64,000 nt of DNA from Saprospirales bacterium (GTDB taxonomy: Bacteria; Bacteroidota; Bacteroidia; Chitinophagales; Saprospiraceae), in NCBI GenBank assembly GCA_016711045.1, contig JADJTT010000007.1, forward strand, positions 124,001-188,000, written 5' to 3'. The position numbers and the translations under genes are program-made. Within the stretch, counting starts at the first letter, position 1. Each line of letters begins with the position of its first letter. The notes beneath the pieces are model-generated. The model was not told the origin of the DNA, ran no database searches, and saw only the letters and a program-made list of their open reading frames with translations. Below, piece by piece: positions 8,787-17,992 of this stretch.

Positions 8787-9308
8787 TTACTCTTTTGAAG
8801 GACAAGGCCCTTTCGTCCACCGTTGAACCCCTGCATTTTTTACCTCACAGGTGTTGGGATAGGTATGCCCATCACAGCCACACACCGGTTCGTAGATATC
8901 CGGACAAGGAGACCTCCGTATTTCATCCGGATTGATGCACGGATCGCATTCCCCTTCAGTGAAGGAAGTTACTCCCGAATTTTCTGCGACACAAGGGTTG
9001 GGATACGTTATTCCATCACAACCGCATACCGGTCTGTATTCGCGGGTACATGGCGCATTGGGTCGAATGCGGGAAGAATCGATACAAGGGACGGCACACG
9101 GTCCTGCTGACCACCCCAACAACCCGTTCTTTCTCGCCTCACAGGCATTTGAATAGGTTTTTCCATCACACCCGCACACCGGATCGTACTCCATCGTACA
9201 GATCTGGTCGGGATTGATGCGTTTGGGATCGATACACGTGTCCGGACTGGGTTTTGGTACACAGCATAGGGCAAGTAATACCAGTGAAAATAAGAAAGTG
9301 TATTGCAC
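8787..9308 (-). CDS. lipoprotein with three Kazal-type protease inhibitor domains
   Basis: A 173-residue secreted protein starting at GTG 9308. Its short signal ends in a lipobox (LLALCC), so it is probably membrane-anchored. Three consecutive Kazal domains follow at about residues 24-74, 75-121 and 123-169. Each has the six-Cys pattern with the core YDPVCGCDGKTYSNAC, YRPVCGCDGITYPNPC or YEPVCGCDGHTYPNTC. Kazal domains inhibit serine proteases by presenting a reactive loop between the first Cys residues. The loops differ among the three (QICTMEY, APCTREY, SPCPDIY), suggesting different targets. It may protect the cell from its own or prey proteases. The next gene on the left is the PIF1-like helicase, with no obvious link. 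Confidence 0.9.
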   Translation of the reverse strand: MQYTFLFSLVLLALCCVPKPSPDTCIDPKRINPDQICTMEYDPVCGCDGKTYSNACEARKNGLLGWSAGPCAVPCIDSSRIRPNAPCTREYRPVCGCDGITYPNPCVAENSGVTSFTEGECDPCINPDEIRRSPCPDIYEPVCGCDGHTYPNTCEVKNAGVQRWTKGPCPSKE

Positions 9309-9380
9309 GTCGTTAGATTTTGTGCAATAATATAGACAGGATTTTCAGGAATCCATTGGATAGGCCGGATTTTTTTTACT

Positions 9381-10094
9381 TCAATGCTTCCACCGGACGC
9401 TCAGGTGAATGCCTGCTTCGGGTATCCAGAGGGTATAGGGCTGTGTAGTAGGGGCTGCTGCGCTTGCGGATTCGGGAAAGAAAGGCAAGTGGCCAAAATC
9501 AGCCCAGTTGCCGTCCCATAACCGCGTGATACGGCCGTAAGGGGTTATAGTGATCCAATCCGACAGCCCGAAGTCGATGCCGGCGCCCAGGCCGAGGCTG
9601 TATGCCCAGTCTTTTTCATCGGCATAAATGGACAGGCTCTGGCTCGATTGGTAGGACTGTATCAGGTAATGCACTCCGGGTGTAAGCTGGAGGAAGAGGC
9701 CTTTTTCCAACCAGGGATCTTGTTTGGAGAAAGTCGGACAATCACAATCACCGAAAAAATTCAGGGGATAGACGTTGGTGTTCCAGTGAAAAGAAAAGCT
9801 TTGCCATTGGAGCGTGCCGGCATCATAATCCGATTCCGGGGAAGCTTTCTGTTGTGCATAGCGTACTTCCGGTAAAAACTCGATCCGCACATTTTTGAGC
9901 CGCAGCCAATAATCTGCGCCGACCTGAAAGCCATGCCGGAAAAAATAAGCATCCTGATAATCTCCGATTTGCTCGTCTAGGAAAGTCTCCCATTCATTGG
10001 CGACAAACCGGGTGTAGGAGCCCGAGAAGCCGATCTGGGCAGAAAGGGCGGTGTGAAACGAAAGCAGCAGAAGAACGGGTAATAGTTTTTTCAT
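9381..10094 (-). CDS. outer-membrane beta-barrel-like hypothetical protein
   Basis: A 237-residue protein with a signal peptide (MKKLLPVLLLLSFHTALSAQ) followed by alternating amphipathic strands and an aromatic C-terminus (GIHLSVRWKH), as in small outer-membrane barrels. A conserved CDCP pair (FGDCDCPTF) also occurs in the neighbouring gene (SCDCPAY). With that gene it forms a tandem paralogous pair, 34 nt apart and on the same strand. Function unknown. Confidence 0.6.
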   Translation of the reverse strand: MKKLLPVLLLLSFHTALSAQIGFSGSYTRFVANEWETFLDEQIGDYQDAYFFRHGFQVGADYWLRLKNVRIEFLPEVRYAQQKASPESDYDAGTLQWQSFSFHWNTNVYPLNFFGDCDCPTFSKQDPWLEKGLFLQLTPGVHYLIQSYQSSQSLSIYADEKDWAYSLGLGAGIDFGLSDWITITPYGRITRLWDGNWADFGHLPFFPESASAAAPTTQPYTLWIPEAGIHLSVRWKH

Positions 10095-10128
10095 AAAAGC
10101 AATATGCGCTATTCCTCAACGTGAATAA

Positions 10129-10770
10129 TCAGTGGTCGAAAAGGATATGTATTTCAAAACTCATTTGCCGCAGAAAAGTTTCCTCCCGGAAGTAGGGATC
10201 AGTATCCGGATTCCGCAATGCATTTAGACCCTCCCATTTCACCGAAGGATAAAAAGAGTACCGGAATACCGGGGCCAGGGTAATATGTTTGCCATAAGGC
10301 AGGAAAAAGCCGGCACCCAATCCAACTAGCGGGGCGTTGGTCGCATCTTCGAGCTGAACATCCACCTCCTGGTGCCTGAAGTTCCAGCGACTCCAGCCCA
10401 CGAATCCTTCCGCAAAAAGACCTCGCCTATAAGCAGGACAATCACAACTGAGCAAAAACTCCATGGGGAAGACACGCAACCCTGCGCGCAGCTGAAACAA
10501 ATGCGCTTCATTCAGGCTGGATCCGGTCGGCTTTTGCTGAAAAAACGCATAGTTCAACCCAGGGATGAAGCCAAAGCTGCCTTTCGACAGCGGGATGCGA
10601 TACTGTACGCCTGCACCAAACCCGTGCTGAAAAAAGCTTGGCCCTTTAGGGTTTAACAAATTCCAATACGGCGCTTCGAGGTTTTGGTAGGAGACGTACA
10701 ACCCTGGCTGGGCTTGCAAGCCCAGGCCCATGCTCATGATCAGCAACACTACAATAATGGCTATACGCAT
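10129..10770 (-). CDS. outer-membrane beta-barrel-like hypothetical protein, paralogue of previous gene
   Basis: A 213-residue protein with a signal peptide (MRIAIIVVLLIMSMGLGLQAQ) and barrel-like strands. It shares with the protein at 9381 the layout, a FRHGFQVGADY/FQHGFGAGVQY-type segment near the N-terminus, and the SCDCP motif in the middle. It probably arose by local duplication and diverged strongly. It is upstream in the two-gene operon. Function unknown. Confidence 0.6.
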   Translation of the reverse strand: MRIAIIVVLLIMSMGLGLQAQPGLYVSYQNLEAPYWNLLNPKGPSFFQHGFGAGVQYRIPLSKGSFGFIPGLNYAFFQQKPTGSSLNEAHLFQLRAGLRVFPMEFLLSCDCPAYRRGLFAEGFVGWSRWNFRHQEVDVQLEDATNAPLVGLGAGFFLPYGKHITLAPVFRYSFYPSVKWEGLNALRNPDTDPYFREETFLRQMSFEIHILFDH

Positions 10771-10950
10771 ATTCAGGTGATTGAGTGGTGGTTTCTTAAC
10801 GAACCAGCGGGTTAAAAATTATGATGGGGGCGTTCCTTAAATGGCAGAACAAAATGCGCCGAACCGACTATTGTATGTTTGGTTAATTATGGGTAATTTG
10901 CCTCGCTCCTAAATTGAAGGCAAATTTCCTTTCTTAACAATTTAATTCAC

Positions 10951-13900
10951 ATGTTTATGCAACCGAAACATTTACTTCTTATTTTCTTCTTTTGCGCAGC
11001 TGCATTTGCGCTACAAGCACAAGACAATGTCGAAGCAAAGGCTAGTTATTACGGAACGGTTTCGTCCGTAGAATATGTTTCGTCCATGTTGTCAAGGCCA
11101 GGCGATCTTATCCCTTCTGATAATTCTGTAAAGGAGGCAGAAGATAAAAGGTCATTAGCCAGCCAAATTGTACCGGGTAAAGATCCCCAGACAGAAGATG
11201 ATTATTTCGTAAGAAACAGACACGAAAAGGAGCAAAGCATGAAAATGGCATCTCCTCCCAGCCTTGTGTTTGATGCCTATGCCTCCGGTTCTCAACCCAC
11301 GGATCCTTCCCTGGCCGTTGGGCCTAACCATGTGATGGTTGTTTACAATACCGGCTTTACTATTTATGATAAATCCGGAAATATGTTGTTGGGGCAGACA
11401 TCCCCTAACCCGGCGATTTTTCCTACCGGAGGCTGTTGCGACCTTACGGTATCCTATGATAATGCTGCGGATAGATGGGTACTTACTTTTTTGGGAACAG
11501 GCGCTCAGATAGCTGTTTCTGACGGCCCAAATCCGCTAACCTCGGGTTGGTATATTTATACCATCTCAGCTATCCAGGATTATCAAAAATTATCGGTTTG
11601 GAGCGATGGGTATTATATTACTGAAAATACATCCGGTTCGAACAAGGTCTGGGCATTAGAAAGATCCGCTATGTTAGTTGGCAGTCCCACTGCAAAAATT
11701 GTTGGCTTTAACCTTCCCGGTATCGCTACCAGTGGCTTTTATAGCCCTCAAGTCTTTAATGTGACCAATAACAACTTACCGGCAGCCGGTGGAGCTACGG
11801 TGGTATACCTCCAGGATGATGCATGGGCAGGCGTATCCAGTGACCACATCAAGTTATGGACGATTAACGTAAATTGGACCACTCCTGCAAACTCTACTGT
11901 TTCTGCCGCGCAACAAATTCCTACCACGCCATTTATCAGTGTATTCGATAATGGAAGTTTTTCCAATTTAACACAACCGGGGGGCGGTTCGGCAATAGAT
12001 GCCTTGCAGGCTACCATCATGAATCAAGCCCAGTTTAGAAAGTTTTCCGGCCACAATTCAGCCGTATTTAATTTTGTAGTCGATACCGATGCCAGTAGCG
12101 GCGAACGGGCAGGGGTGCGTTGGTTTGAATTTCGGCAAAGCGGGGATAATCAGCCCTGGTCCTTATATCAGGAAGGGACTTATACCGCACCGAACGGAAG
12201 GCATGCCTGGAATGCCAGTATGGCGATGGATGGTCAGGGAAATATAGGTATGGGGTATACTTCCATGTCCGGCCCAACTACACCAACTACCGTACGGGTA
12301 AGTTCCTATTATACCGGAAGATTGAGTTCAGATCCGCTGGGAACCATGACGGCTACGGAAGAGCTCATCGCCAATGGAACGGCAAATTTCACCGGCACGA
12401 GATATGGCGATTATAGCAAGATTGATGTAGATCCTTCGAATGATCAATCTTTTTGGTTTATCGATGAATATATCAATGGTTCAAGAAAAGGAGTGGTCGG
12501 TGTATTTCAAATCCAGGCTGCCGGACCTCCGGATACCCAACCACCCACCGTCCCAACCAATTTGGCTGCCAGTAACATCACGGGTGATGGGGCAACACTT
12601 ACCTGGACTGCCTCCACCGATAATGTAGGGGTGCATCATTATAATGTGTATATCGATGGCAATTTGGTAGGCACTTCCACCAATACTTCTTATAATGTGA
12701 CAGGCCTTTCGCTTTTAACCACCTATGCAGCTTCGGTCAATGCACAAGATGCTGCGGGTAATGTTTCCGGATTTGCCACTACCTCTTTCACCACACTCGG
12801 CGCTTCTTATTGTGCTTCTGCCAGTACCAATGTGAATGATGAATACATTGGCAGGGTCCAATTGAATACGATTAATAACCCGTCCGGAGCGCAATTTTAT
12901 TCAAATTTCACTTCCATTTCTACCAATTTAACGCAAGGTCAAAACTATACGGTGACCGTTACGCCTACCTGGACCGGAACGGTATATCCGGAAGGTTATG
13001 CCGTTTGGATTGACTATAATAATGATCAGGATTTTGGCGACGCCGGCGAATTGGTATGGTCCAAAGCTGCTTCTACCAATACACCCAATAGCGGATCCTT
13101 TACGGTGCCAAGTGGAACTTCACTAACTTCCGTGAGAATGAGAGTTTCCATGAAGTACAACGGAATTCCTACCTCTTGTGAAACATTCACCTATGGGGAA
13201 GTGGAAGATTATACCGTTAATTTAATAGCGGGTGGAGGAGATACGCAGCCTCCAACTGCCCCCACCAATTTGACCGCTTCCAATGTAACCAACACCAGCG
13301 TAGATCTTTCCTGGAATGCCTCATCGGATAACGTGGGTGTTACGGGTTATGAGGTTTTTCAAGACGGAGTCAGTATAGGAACGGTACCCGGGACGTCAAA
13401 AGCTGTTACCGGTTTAACAGCCAATACCGCGTATGCATTTAAGGTCCGTGCTTTTGATGCCGCTGGAAATAATTCTGCATTCAGTAATACCGTAAATGTA
13501 ACCACCACGGGTGGCGGTAGTGGTCCGGGGGTAATTGCCGGCTATTATTTTGAAACCGGTTGGGAAGGCTGGTTAGATGGGGGAAGTGATTGCGCGCGCG
13601 TAAATTCGCCATCGAGATCCTATGAAGGCAACTATTCTATTCAAATTCGGGATAATAGTACCACTTCCAACGCGAGGTCTCCAATCCTGAATCTTTCCGG
13701 AAATACACAGGTCACCATTGAATTTCACACCTATGCATTCAGCATGGAAAACGGCGAAGACTTTTTTGTGGAGTTTTACAATGGTTCGTCCTATCAGGTT
13801 ATCGGGCAGTATGTAAGTGGTACACATTTCACCAATGGATCGTTTTTCTCTCCGCCTCCTATTGTACTTAATGCCGGTACCTATAACTTCAATGCAAATA

Positions 13901-14298
13901 ACAGGTTCCGCTTCCGGTGCGATGCGAGTGCAAATGATGACCTGATTTATTTTGATCAGGTTATTATTTCAGGCGATAATGTGCCAGCTTTCAACAAGGA
14001 AGATCCTGCCAAACTGGTTGATGGGGATAACACAACGATGTTAAAGTCGTTTGCTCAAATTTCCAGTGACCACATTAAACTCTATCCAAACCCAGCGAAG
14101 TCTGTGCTTAACATAGAGATTTTAGAAGGTAATTTTGATGAGATAGTAGTGATTTCTTCCTCTGGGCAAATCGTTCATACCGGAGAACCGGGCGTTGATG
14201 TGCAAAGTATCGATGTTTCCCAGTTAGCGCCGGGAATGTATTTCGTTCGGTTTGTTTCAAACGGAATGGCTGTGACTAAGCGATTTATGAAAGAATAA
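10951..14298 (+). CDS. large secreted protein: FN3-GEVED-FN3 with T9SS sorting domain
   Basis: An 1115-residue protein with a signal peptide (LLLIFFFCAAAFALQAQ). The N-terminal about 500 residues form a propeller- or hydrolase-like region (PTDPSLAVGPNHVMVVYN, SWSLYQEGTY-type blocks) that I cannot assign. Then come an FN3 domain (about 529-617, PPTVPTNLAASNITGDGATL), a GEVED domain (about 620-757, containing WIDYNNDQDFGD and YGEVEDYTV), a second FN3 (about 764-853) and a MAM/jelly-roll-like segment (about 860-1020). A type A T9SS sorting signal ends the protein (LYPNPAKSVLNIEI, ending TKRFMKE). The T9SS domain implies export across the outer membrane and anchoring or release. The gene is visibly more A/T-rich than its neighbours. 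A rho-independent terminator follows directly. Confidence 0.85.
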   Translation: MFMQPKHLLLIFFFCAAAFALQAQDNVEAKASYYGTVSSVEYVSSMLSRPGDLIPSDNSVKEAEDKRSLASQIVPGKDPQTEDDYFVRNRHEKEQSMKMASPPSLVFDAYASGSQPTDPSLAVGPNHVMVVYNTGFTIYDKSGNMLLGQTSPNPAIFPTGGCCDLTVSYDNAADRWVLTFLGTGAQIAVSDGPNPLTSGWYIYTISAIQDYQKLSVWSDGYYITENTSGSNKVWALERSAMLVGSPTAKIVGFNLPGIATSGFYSPQVFNVTNNNLPAAGGATVVYLQDDAWAGVSSDHIKLWTINVNWTTPANSTVSAAQQIPTTPFISVFDNGSFSNLTQPGGGSAIDALQATIMNQAQFRKFSGHNSAVFNFVVDTDASSGERAGVRWFEFRQSGDNQPWSLYQEGTYTAPNGRHAWNASMAMDGQGNIGMGYTSMSGPTTPTTVRVSSYYTGRLSSDPLGTMTATEELIANGTANFTGTRYGDYSKIDVDPSNDQSFWFIDEYINGSRKGVVGVFQIQAAGPPDTQPPTVPTNLAASNITGDGATLTWTASTDNVGVHHYNVYIDGNLVGTSTNTSYNVTGLSLLTTYAASVNAQDAAGNVSGFATTSFTTLGASYCASASTNVNDEYIGRVQLNTINNPSGAQFYSNFTSISTNLTQGQNYTVTVTPTWTGTVYPEGYAVWIDYNNDQDFGDAGELVWSKAASTNTPNSGSFTVPSGTSLTSVRMRVSMKYNGIPTSCETFTYGEVEDYTVNLIAGGGDTQPPTAPTNLTASNVTNTSVDLSWNASSDNVGVTGYEVFQDGVSIGTVPGTSKAVTGLTANTAYAFKVRAFDAAGNNSAFSNTVNVTTTGGGSGPGVIAGYYFETGWEGWLDGGSDCARVNSPSRSYEGNYSIQIRDNSTTSNARSPILNLSGNTQVTIEFHTYAFSMENGEDFFVEFYNGSSYQVIGQYVSGTHFTNGSFFSPPPIVLNAGTYNFNANNRFRFRCDASANDDLIYFDQVIISGDNVPAFNKEDPAKLVDGDNTTMLKSFAQISSDHIKLYPNPAKSVLNIEILEGNFDEIVVISSSGQIVHTGEPGVDVQSIDVSQLAPGMYFVRFVSNGMAVTKRFMKE

Positions 14299-14318
14299 TT
14301 TTAATTCTTTATTGCTTG

Positions 14319-14345
14319 AAAGGCCGTCTTCTTTAGGCGGCCTTT
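14319..14345 (+). terminator. intrinsic terminator after FN3/GEVED gene
   Basis: A 10-bp stem (14319-14328 with 14336-14345, one G-T pair) with a 7-nt loop, followed by CTTGTTT, starting 20 nt after the stop codon. Confidence 0.7.
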
Positions 14346-14380
14346 CTTGTTTAATTCTTGTCGGTATATTCGAAAAGGTT

Positions 14381-14410
14381 GATATGGGTGCGCGAACGCG
14401 CGCCCATATC
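14381..14410. repeat. 30-bp palindrome upstream of pentapeptide-repeat gene
   Basis: Two 14-nt arms (14381-14394 and 14397-14410) pair with one G-T mismatch around a 2-nt centre. It lies 23 nt before the pentapeptide gene start, so it could be a second terminator or an operator; there is no T-run after it. Confidence 0.45.
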
Positions 14411-14433
14411 TAATCTACAAATAGTATTACCCC

Positions 14434-15012
14434 ATGGCTGAAAGAACATATTTTGAAGAAAAGGAATACACGGGGATCGACTATTCCCGCGAGCCGTTTC
14501 CAAAGGGCAGTTATGAAAATTGTACATTCCGGAACTGCAATTTTTCTGGTTGCGATCTGGGCGCCACAATTTTCCTCGACTGCAGCTTTGAAGATTGTGA
14601 TTGCAGCAATGCCGGGATCGTACAAACCGCATTTCGAACTGTCCGGTTCCGGAACTGTAAGTTATTCGGATTGCTGTTTGAGCACTGCAATAACCTGATG
14701 CTTTCCCTGGATTTTGAGGGGTGCTTGCTGAATTTCACCTCTTTTTATCAACAACCCCTGAAAGGAACCCGTTTCGCGAATTGCCGGCTCGAAGAAGTAG
14801 ACTTTACCGAAGCCAACCTGACGGGCGCCCATTTCGACCGCTGCGATTTGGCTGGCGCCGTATTTGAAAATACCAACCTGGAAAAAGCTGATTTCAGGAC
14901 CGCGGAGAACTACCGGATCGATCCCGAAAAGAACAAGGTGAGGAAGGCCCGGTTTTCCACAATGGGAGTTGTAGGGTTATTGAGCAAATACGATATTGAG
15001 ATCGAAATGTGA
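14434..15012 (+). CDS. pentapeptide-repeat protein
   Basis: A 192-residue protein built almost entirely of A(D/N)LxX-type pentapeptide repeats in two blocks: about residues 25-75 (FRNCNFSGCDLGATIFLDC) and about 105-155 (LEEVDFTEANLTGAHFDRC, then DLAGAVFENTNLEKADF). Such proteins fold as right-handed quadrilateral beta-helices. The single-residue interruption between the two blocks and the length resemble Qnr/McbG-like proteins that mimic DNA and protect gyrase, but this remains inference. It is cytosolic (no signal). The DinB-like gene starts 38 nt downstream. Confidence 0.85.
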   Translation: MAERTYFEEKEYTGIDYSREPFPKGSYENCTFRNCNFSGCDLGATIFLDCSFEDCDCSNAGIVQTAFRTVRFRNCKLFGLLFEHCNNLMLSLDFEGCLLNFTSFYQQPLKGTRFANCRLEEVDFTEANLTGAHFDRCDLAGAVFENTNLEKADFRTAENYRIDPEKNKVRKARFSTMGVVGLLSKYDIEIEM

Positions 15013-15050
15013 TTGATTTATTTCGTCGCACTTCTTAATGAATAAAAACA

Positions 15051-15524
15051 ATGAAGCTAACCACGCAAATTGCCAATCGATTCCGCGAAGTTATTTTAAA
15101 CGGCACATGGGTCGCTAATACCAATTTCAGGGACCAACTGACCGGCCTGACTTGGGAACAAGCTACAAAGAAGGTAGGGTCTTTGAACACCATTGCTGCG
15201 CTTACTTTCCATATCCATTATTATATAGCAGGTGTCTTGAACGTATTAAGAGGAGGTTCGCTTGACATCAGAGACAAATACAGCTTTGACCTTCCGCTTA
15301 TCCAATCACAGGAAGATTGGGAAAAACTGCGGAACACCCTTTGGAGCGATGCCGAAGAGTTTGCGAATAGGGTGGAAAAGATGCCAGCCGACCGGTTACA
15401 GGAAGTTTTTGTGGAGGAGAAATATGGAACTTACCAACGGAATCTGGATGGGATGATTGAACATGGCTACTACCATTTGGGGCAGATTGTGTTGATCAAG
15501 AAATTGGTATTAGCGATGGAATAA
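15051..15524 (+). CDS. DinB-superfamily protein
   Basis: A 157-residue four-helix-bundle protein. The DinB/YfiT-type metal ligands are visible as the HIH pair (ALTFHIHYYIAGVL) and the C-terminal EHGYYHLGQIVLIKK, which gives the third His. In this superfamily, members are metal-dependent thiol transferases or stress proteins of mostly unknown substrate. It follows the pentapeptide gene on the same strand and is separated from rimO by a promoter. Specific reaction unknown. Confidence 0.75.
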   Translation: MKLTTQIANRFREVILNGTWVANTNFRDQLTGLTWEQATKKVGSLNTIAALTFHIHYYIAGVLNVLRGGSLDIRDKYSFDLPLIQSQEDWEKLRNTLWSDAEEFANRVEKMPADRLQEVFVEEKYGTYQRNLDGMIEHGYYHLGQIVLIKKLVLAME

Positions 15525-15556
15525 TCCCGCCCTATTTTCTATCCAAATAAAGGACT

Positions 15557-15564
15557 TACCTTTG
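15557..15564 (+). promoter_or_regulatory. -7 promoter element (TACCTTTG) of rimO
   Basis: Exact TAnnTTTG match 22 nt before the ATG at 15586. It overlaps an upstream in-frame TTG, which argues that translation starts at 15586. Confidence 0.5.
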
Positions 15565-15585
15565 CCCCGAAGTGCATCAATCTAT

Positions 15586-16905
15586 ATGAAAGCAAAAACC
15601 ATACGGACCGATAAAGTCAATGTCATCACCTTGGGGTGCTCCAAGAACACGGTGGACTCGGAGAACCTGATCACCCAATTGCGGGGCAACGATTTCGAGG
15701 TGGTACATGAAAGTGACAAAAACGACGCCAATATCGTCATCATCAATACCTGTGGGTTTATCGACCTGGCTAAGGAGGAGAGCATCAATACGATCCTGGA
15801 ATACGCGGAGGTGAAAAAGCGGGGAGAGATCGACAAGCTCTACGTGACAGGTTGCCTGTCGCAGCGCTACAAGGATGACCTGGAAAAGGAGATCCCCGAA
15901 GTCGATGCTTATTTCGGGACCCTGGAACTGCCCGGACTTCTGAAAAAGCTGGAGGCCGATTACAAGCACGAACTGATCGGAGAACGGCAGATTACCACGC
16001 CTTCGCACTACGCCTACCTTAAAATATCCGAAGGCTGTAACCGTACTTGTTCCTTCTGCGCGATCCCGCTGATGCGTGGACAGCACGTATCCCGTCCCAT
16101 CGAAGAACTGGTCTTCGAAGCATCCAGCCTTGCCCGAAGAGGGGTGAAAGAACTCATGCTCATTGCCCAGGAATTGACCTACTACGGACTCGATCTTTAC
16201 AAACAGCGCCGGCTCCCGGATCTGCTCCACGCACTGGCCGATGTGGAAGGCATCGAATGGATCCGCCTGCACTATGCCTATCCCTCCAAATTTCCGAGAG
16301 AGATATTTGAGGTAATGGCGGAGCGAAAGGAAATTTGCGACTACCTGGATATTCCGCTCCAACATGCCGACAACGCCGTGCTGGAGCGTATGCGCCGCCA
16401 GATCACCGTGGAGGAAACGCGTGATTTGCTGGCCTATGCCCGTGAGAAAGTGCCAGGTATAGCCATTCGCACCACCTTTCTGGTGGGCTACCCCGGCGAA
16501 ACAGAGGCCGAGTTTGAATCTTTGTGTGCGTTCGTGCGCGAACAGCAATTCGACAGGGTAGGGGTGTTCCAGTACTCGCACGAGGAAGATACCCGTGGCT
16601 ATGAAGTGGAAGACGATGTCCCTGCCGAAGTGAAGGAGGATCGAGCCAACCGCCTAATGGAAATTCAACAGGATATCTCCCTGGCTCACAACCAAAAGAA
16701 GGTGGGCACTGTTCAAAAGGTGTTGTTCGATCGAAAAGAAAGCGGTCATTTTATCGGCCGTACGGAAGCAGATTCACCCGAAGTGGACAACGAAGTATGG
16801 GTGCCCGCCGCCGACAACTATGTGCGCCTCGGAGATTTCGCCCAAATCCTTATCACCGATGCCACTGAATACGACCTGCATGGGGAGTTGGTCAGTAGGC
16901 AGTAG
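15586..16905 (+). CDS. rimO: ribosomal protein uS12 methylthiotransferase RimO
   Basis: A 439-residue radical-SAM enzyme that adds a methylthio group to Asp of ribosomal protein S12. The N-terminal UPF0004 domain has its first cluster Cys in VITLGCSKNTVDSENL, with further Cys residues in NTCGFI and VTGCLSQRY. The radical-SAM CxxxCxxC motif is EGCNRTCSFCAIPLMRGQH. A TRAM domain closes the protein. SENL and the SFCAIPLMRG wording are the RimO rather than the MiaB form. The ATG at 15586 is chosen because the -7 box lies just upstream and would be inside the longer frame. A short GTAGGCA direct repeat and a dispersed palindrome follow the stop. Confidence 0.95.
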   Translation: MKAKTIRTDKVNVITLGCSKNTVDSENLITQLRGNDFEVVHESDKNDANIVIINTCGFIDLAKEESINTILEYAEVKKRGEIDKLYVTGCLSQRYKDDLEKEIPEVDAYFGTLELPGLLKKLEADYKHELIGERQITTPSHYAYLKISEGCNRTCSFCAIPLMRGQHVSRPIEELVFEASSLARRGVKELMLIAQELTYYGLDLYKQRRLPDLLHALADVEGIEWIRLHYAYPSKFPREIFEVMAERKEICDYLDIPLQHADNAVLERMRRQITVEETRDLLAYAREKVPGIAIRTTFLVGYPGETEAEFESLCAFVREQQFDRVGVFQYSHEEDTRGYEVEDDVPAEVKEDRANRLMEIQQDISLAHNQKKVGTVQKVLFDRKESGHFIGRTEADSPEVDNEVWVPAADNYVRLGDFAQILITDATEYDLHGELVSRQ

Positions 16906-16921
16906 GCAGTATGCAATCACC

Positions 16922-16939
16922 CCCCGATAGTTATCGGGG
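16922..16939. repeat. dispersed palindrome, copy 2
   Basis: CCCCGATA-GT-TATCGGGG, the same element as at 743 and 40559, here between rimO and the membrane protein gene. Confidence 0.6.
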
Positions 16940-16953
16940 ACCAATCACCAAAA

Positions 16954-17424
16954 ATGTCCGACTACGAAGAAAACTCCCTCTATACCAAAGCCTATAACCC
17001 CATCCTGCTGGCCGGGGTGATCTTTGGTGCACATATACTAGTGGTGATGGGCTCGATACTGGTTAGGCTCTCGGGATTGGTGGAGGTAGGGCAGCGCTTT
17101 CCCTGGCTTTCTGCGGCGTCCTTTCTGCTGTTCTTTGCGGTTTTTAACAGCATTTTCAGCCTTTCATCCAAAAACGCAGGGCAGTACTGGTCGCGGTCGA
17201 TAGCTAGCTTCGCTGGTCTGGCTATTGCCAATGGCCTGGCAGCCTGGCTTTTTTCGGCGCTCACCATCAACCAAGCCGGGTCTTTCCGGTGGATATACGT
17301 AGTTGTCACCTTTGGCTACCTGGTTTTCATGTCCATAATGAACATGATTAAGCGGATTGTCGAGTTTGCCCAGCGGGAGGAATGGAACCAACCCCGTATC
17401 CGTAACTGGAAAAAAAGATCCTGA
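16954..17424 (+). CDS. four-span membrane protein of unknown function
   Basis: A 156-residue inner-membrane protein with four hydrophobic helices (about 18-42, 50-70, 82-105 and 112-132) and a basic C-terminus (RIRNWKKRS), which suggests a cytosolic tail. Not assigned to a family by eye. It lies 31 nt before msrB on the same strand, so the two are probably co-transcribed. Confidence 0.65.
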   Translation: MSDYEENSLYTKAYNPILLAGVIFGAHILVVMGSILVRLSGLVEVGQRFPWLSAASFLLFFAVFNSIFSLSSKNAGQYWSRSIASFAGLAIANGLAAWLFSALTINQAGSFRWIYVVVTFGYLVFMSIMNMIKRIVEFAQREEWNQPRIRNWKKRS

Positions 17425-17455
17425 ATTATCCCATTATCACCCATAATCGATACCC

Positions 17456-17992
17456 ATGCGTACGGAACTATTTGCCTTTATTTTCCTGACTTTCTTCACC
17501 GTTTCCTGCAATCAGGCACAGGAGCCCACACAGGAGACCTTCCCGGTTGCAGCACCTGAACAACTGGAACCTTTCTTCATCAATGCCGCAGGCGACACCA
17601 TTCGTCGTGTTTTTAAAACCGACCAGGACTGGAAGTCCCAACTCAATGAAATGGAATACTTCGTGTTGCGGGAAGCCGGTACGGAACGCGCCTTTACCGG
17701 CGATTTGCTGGATAATAAACAGAAAGGCGTCTATACCTGTGCGGCCTGTGGATTGCCGCTCTTTTCTTCCAACGCCAAATTCAATTCAGGCTCCGGCTGG
17801 CCCAGTTACTACCAGCCTTACGATCCGACTCATATCATCGAAAAGACTGATGCCAGTAATGGTTGGAACCGGGTCGAATTGCTGTGTGCCCGTTGCGGAG
17901 GGCACTTAGGCCATGTGTTCGATGATGGCCCCAAGCCTACAGGGCTTCGTTACTGTATCAACTCGGTGTCGTTGGATTTTGAGAAGCAGTAA
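17456..17992 (+). CDS. msrB: peptide-methionine (R)-S-oxide reductase, lipoprotein form
   Basis: This 178-residue enzyme reduces methionine-R-sulfoxide in proteins. A signal with lipobox (LTFFTVSCNQ) places it in the periplasm or on a membrane, unlike the usual cytosolic form. The two zinc CxxC pairs are CAACGLPLF and CARCGGHLGH. The substrate motif FNSGSGWPSY and the catalytic Cys in RYCINSVSL (Cys about 167) are intact. Its last 35 nt overlap the convergent hypothetical gene. Periplasmic location suggests repair of oxidised envelope proteins. Confidence 0.93.
   Translation: MRTELFAFIFLTFFTVSCNQAQEPTQETFPVAAPEQLEPFFINAAGDTIRRVFKTDQDWKSQLNEMEYFVLREAGTERAFTGDLLDNKQKGVYTCAACGLPLFSSNAKFNSGSGWPSYYQPYDPTHIIEKTDASNGWNRVELLCARCGGHLGHVFDDGPKPTGLRYCINSVSLDFEKQ

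Noticed and set aside
16892..16912. Short GTAGGCA direct repeats after rimO
   Set aside because: Only two to three short copies, within common intergenic low-complexity sequence; no attachment site or mobile gene nearby.
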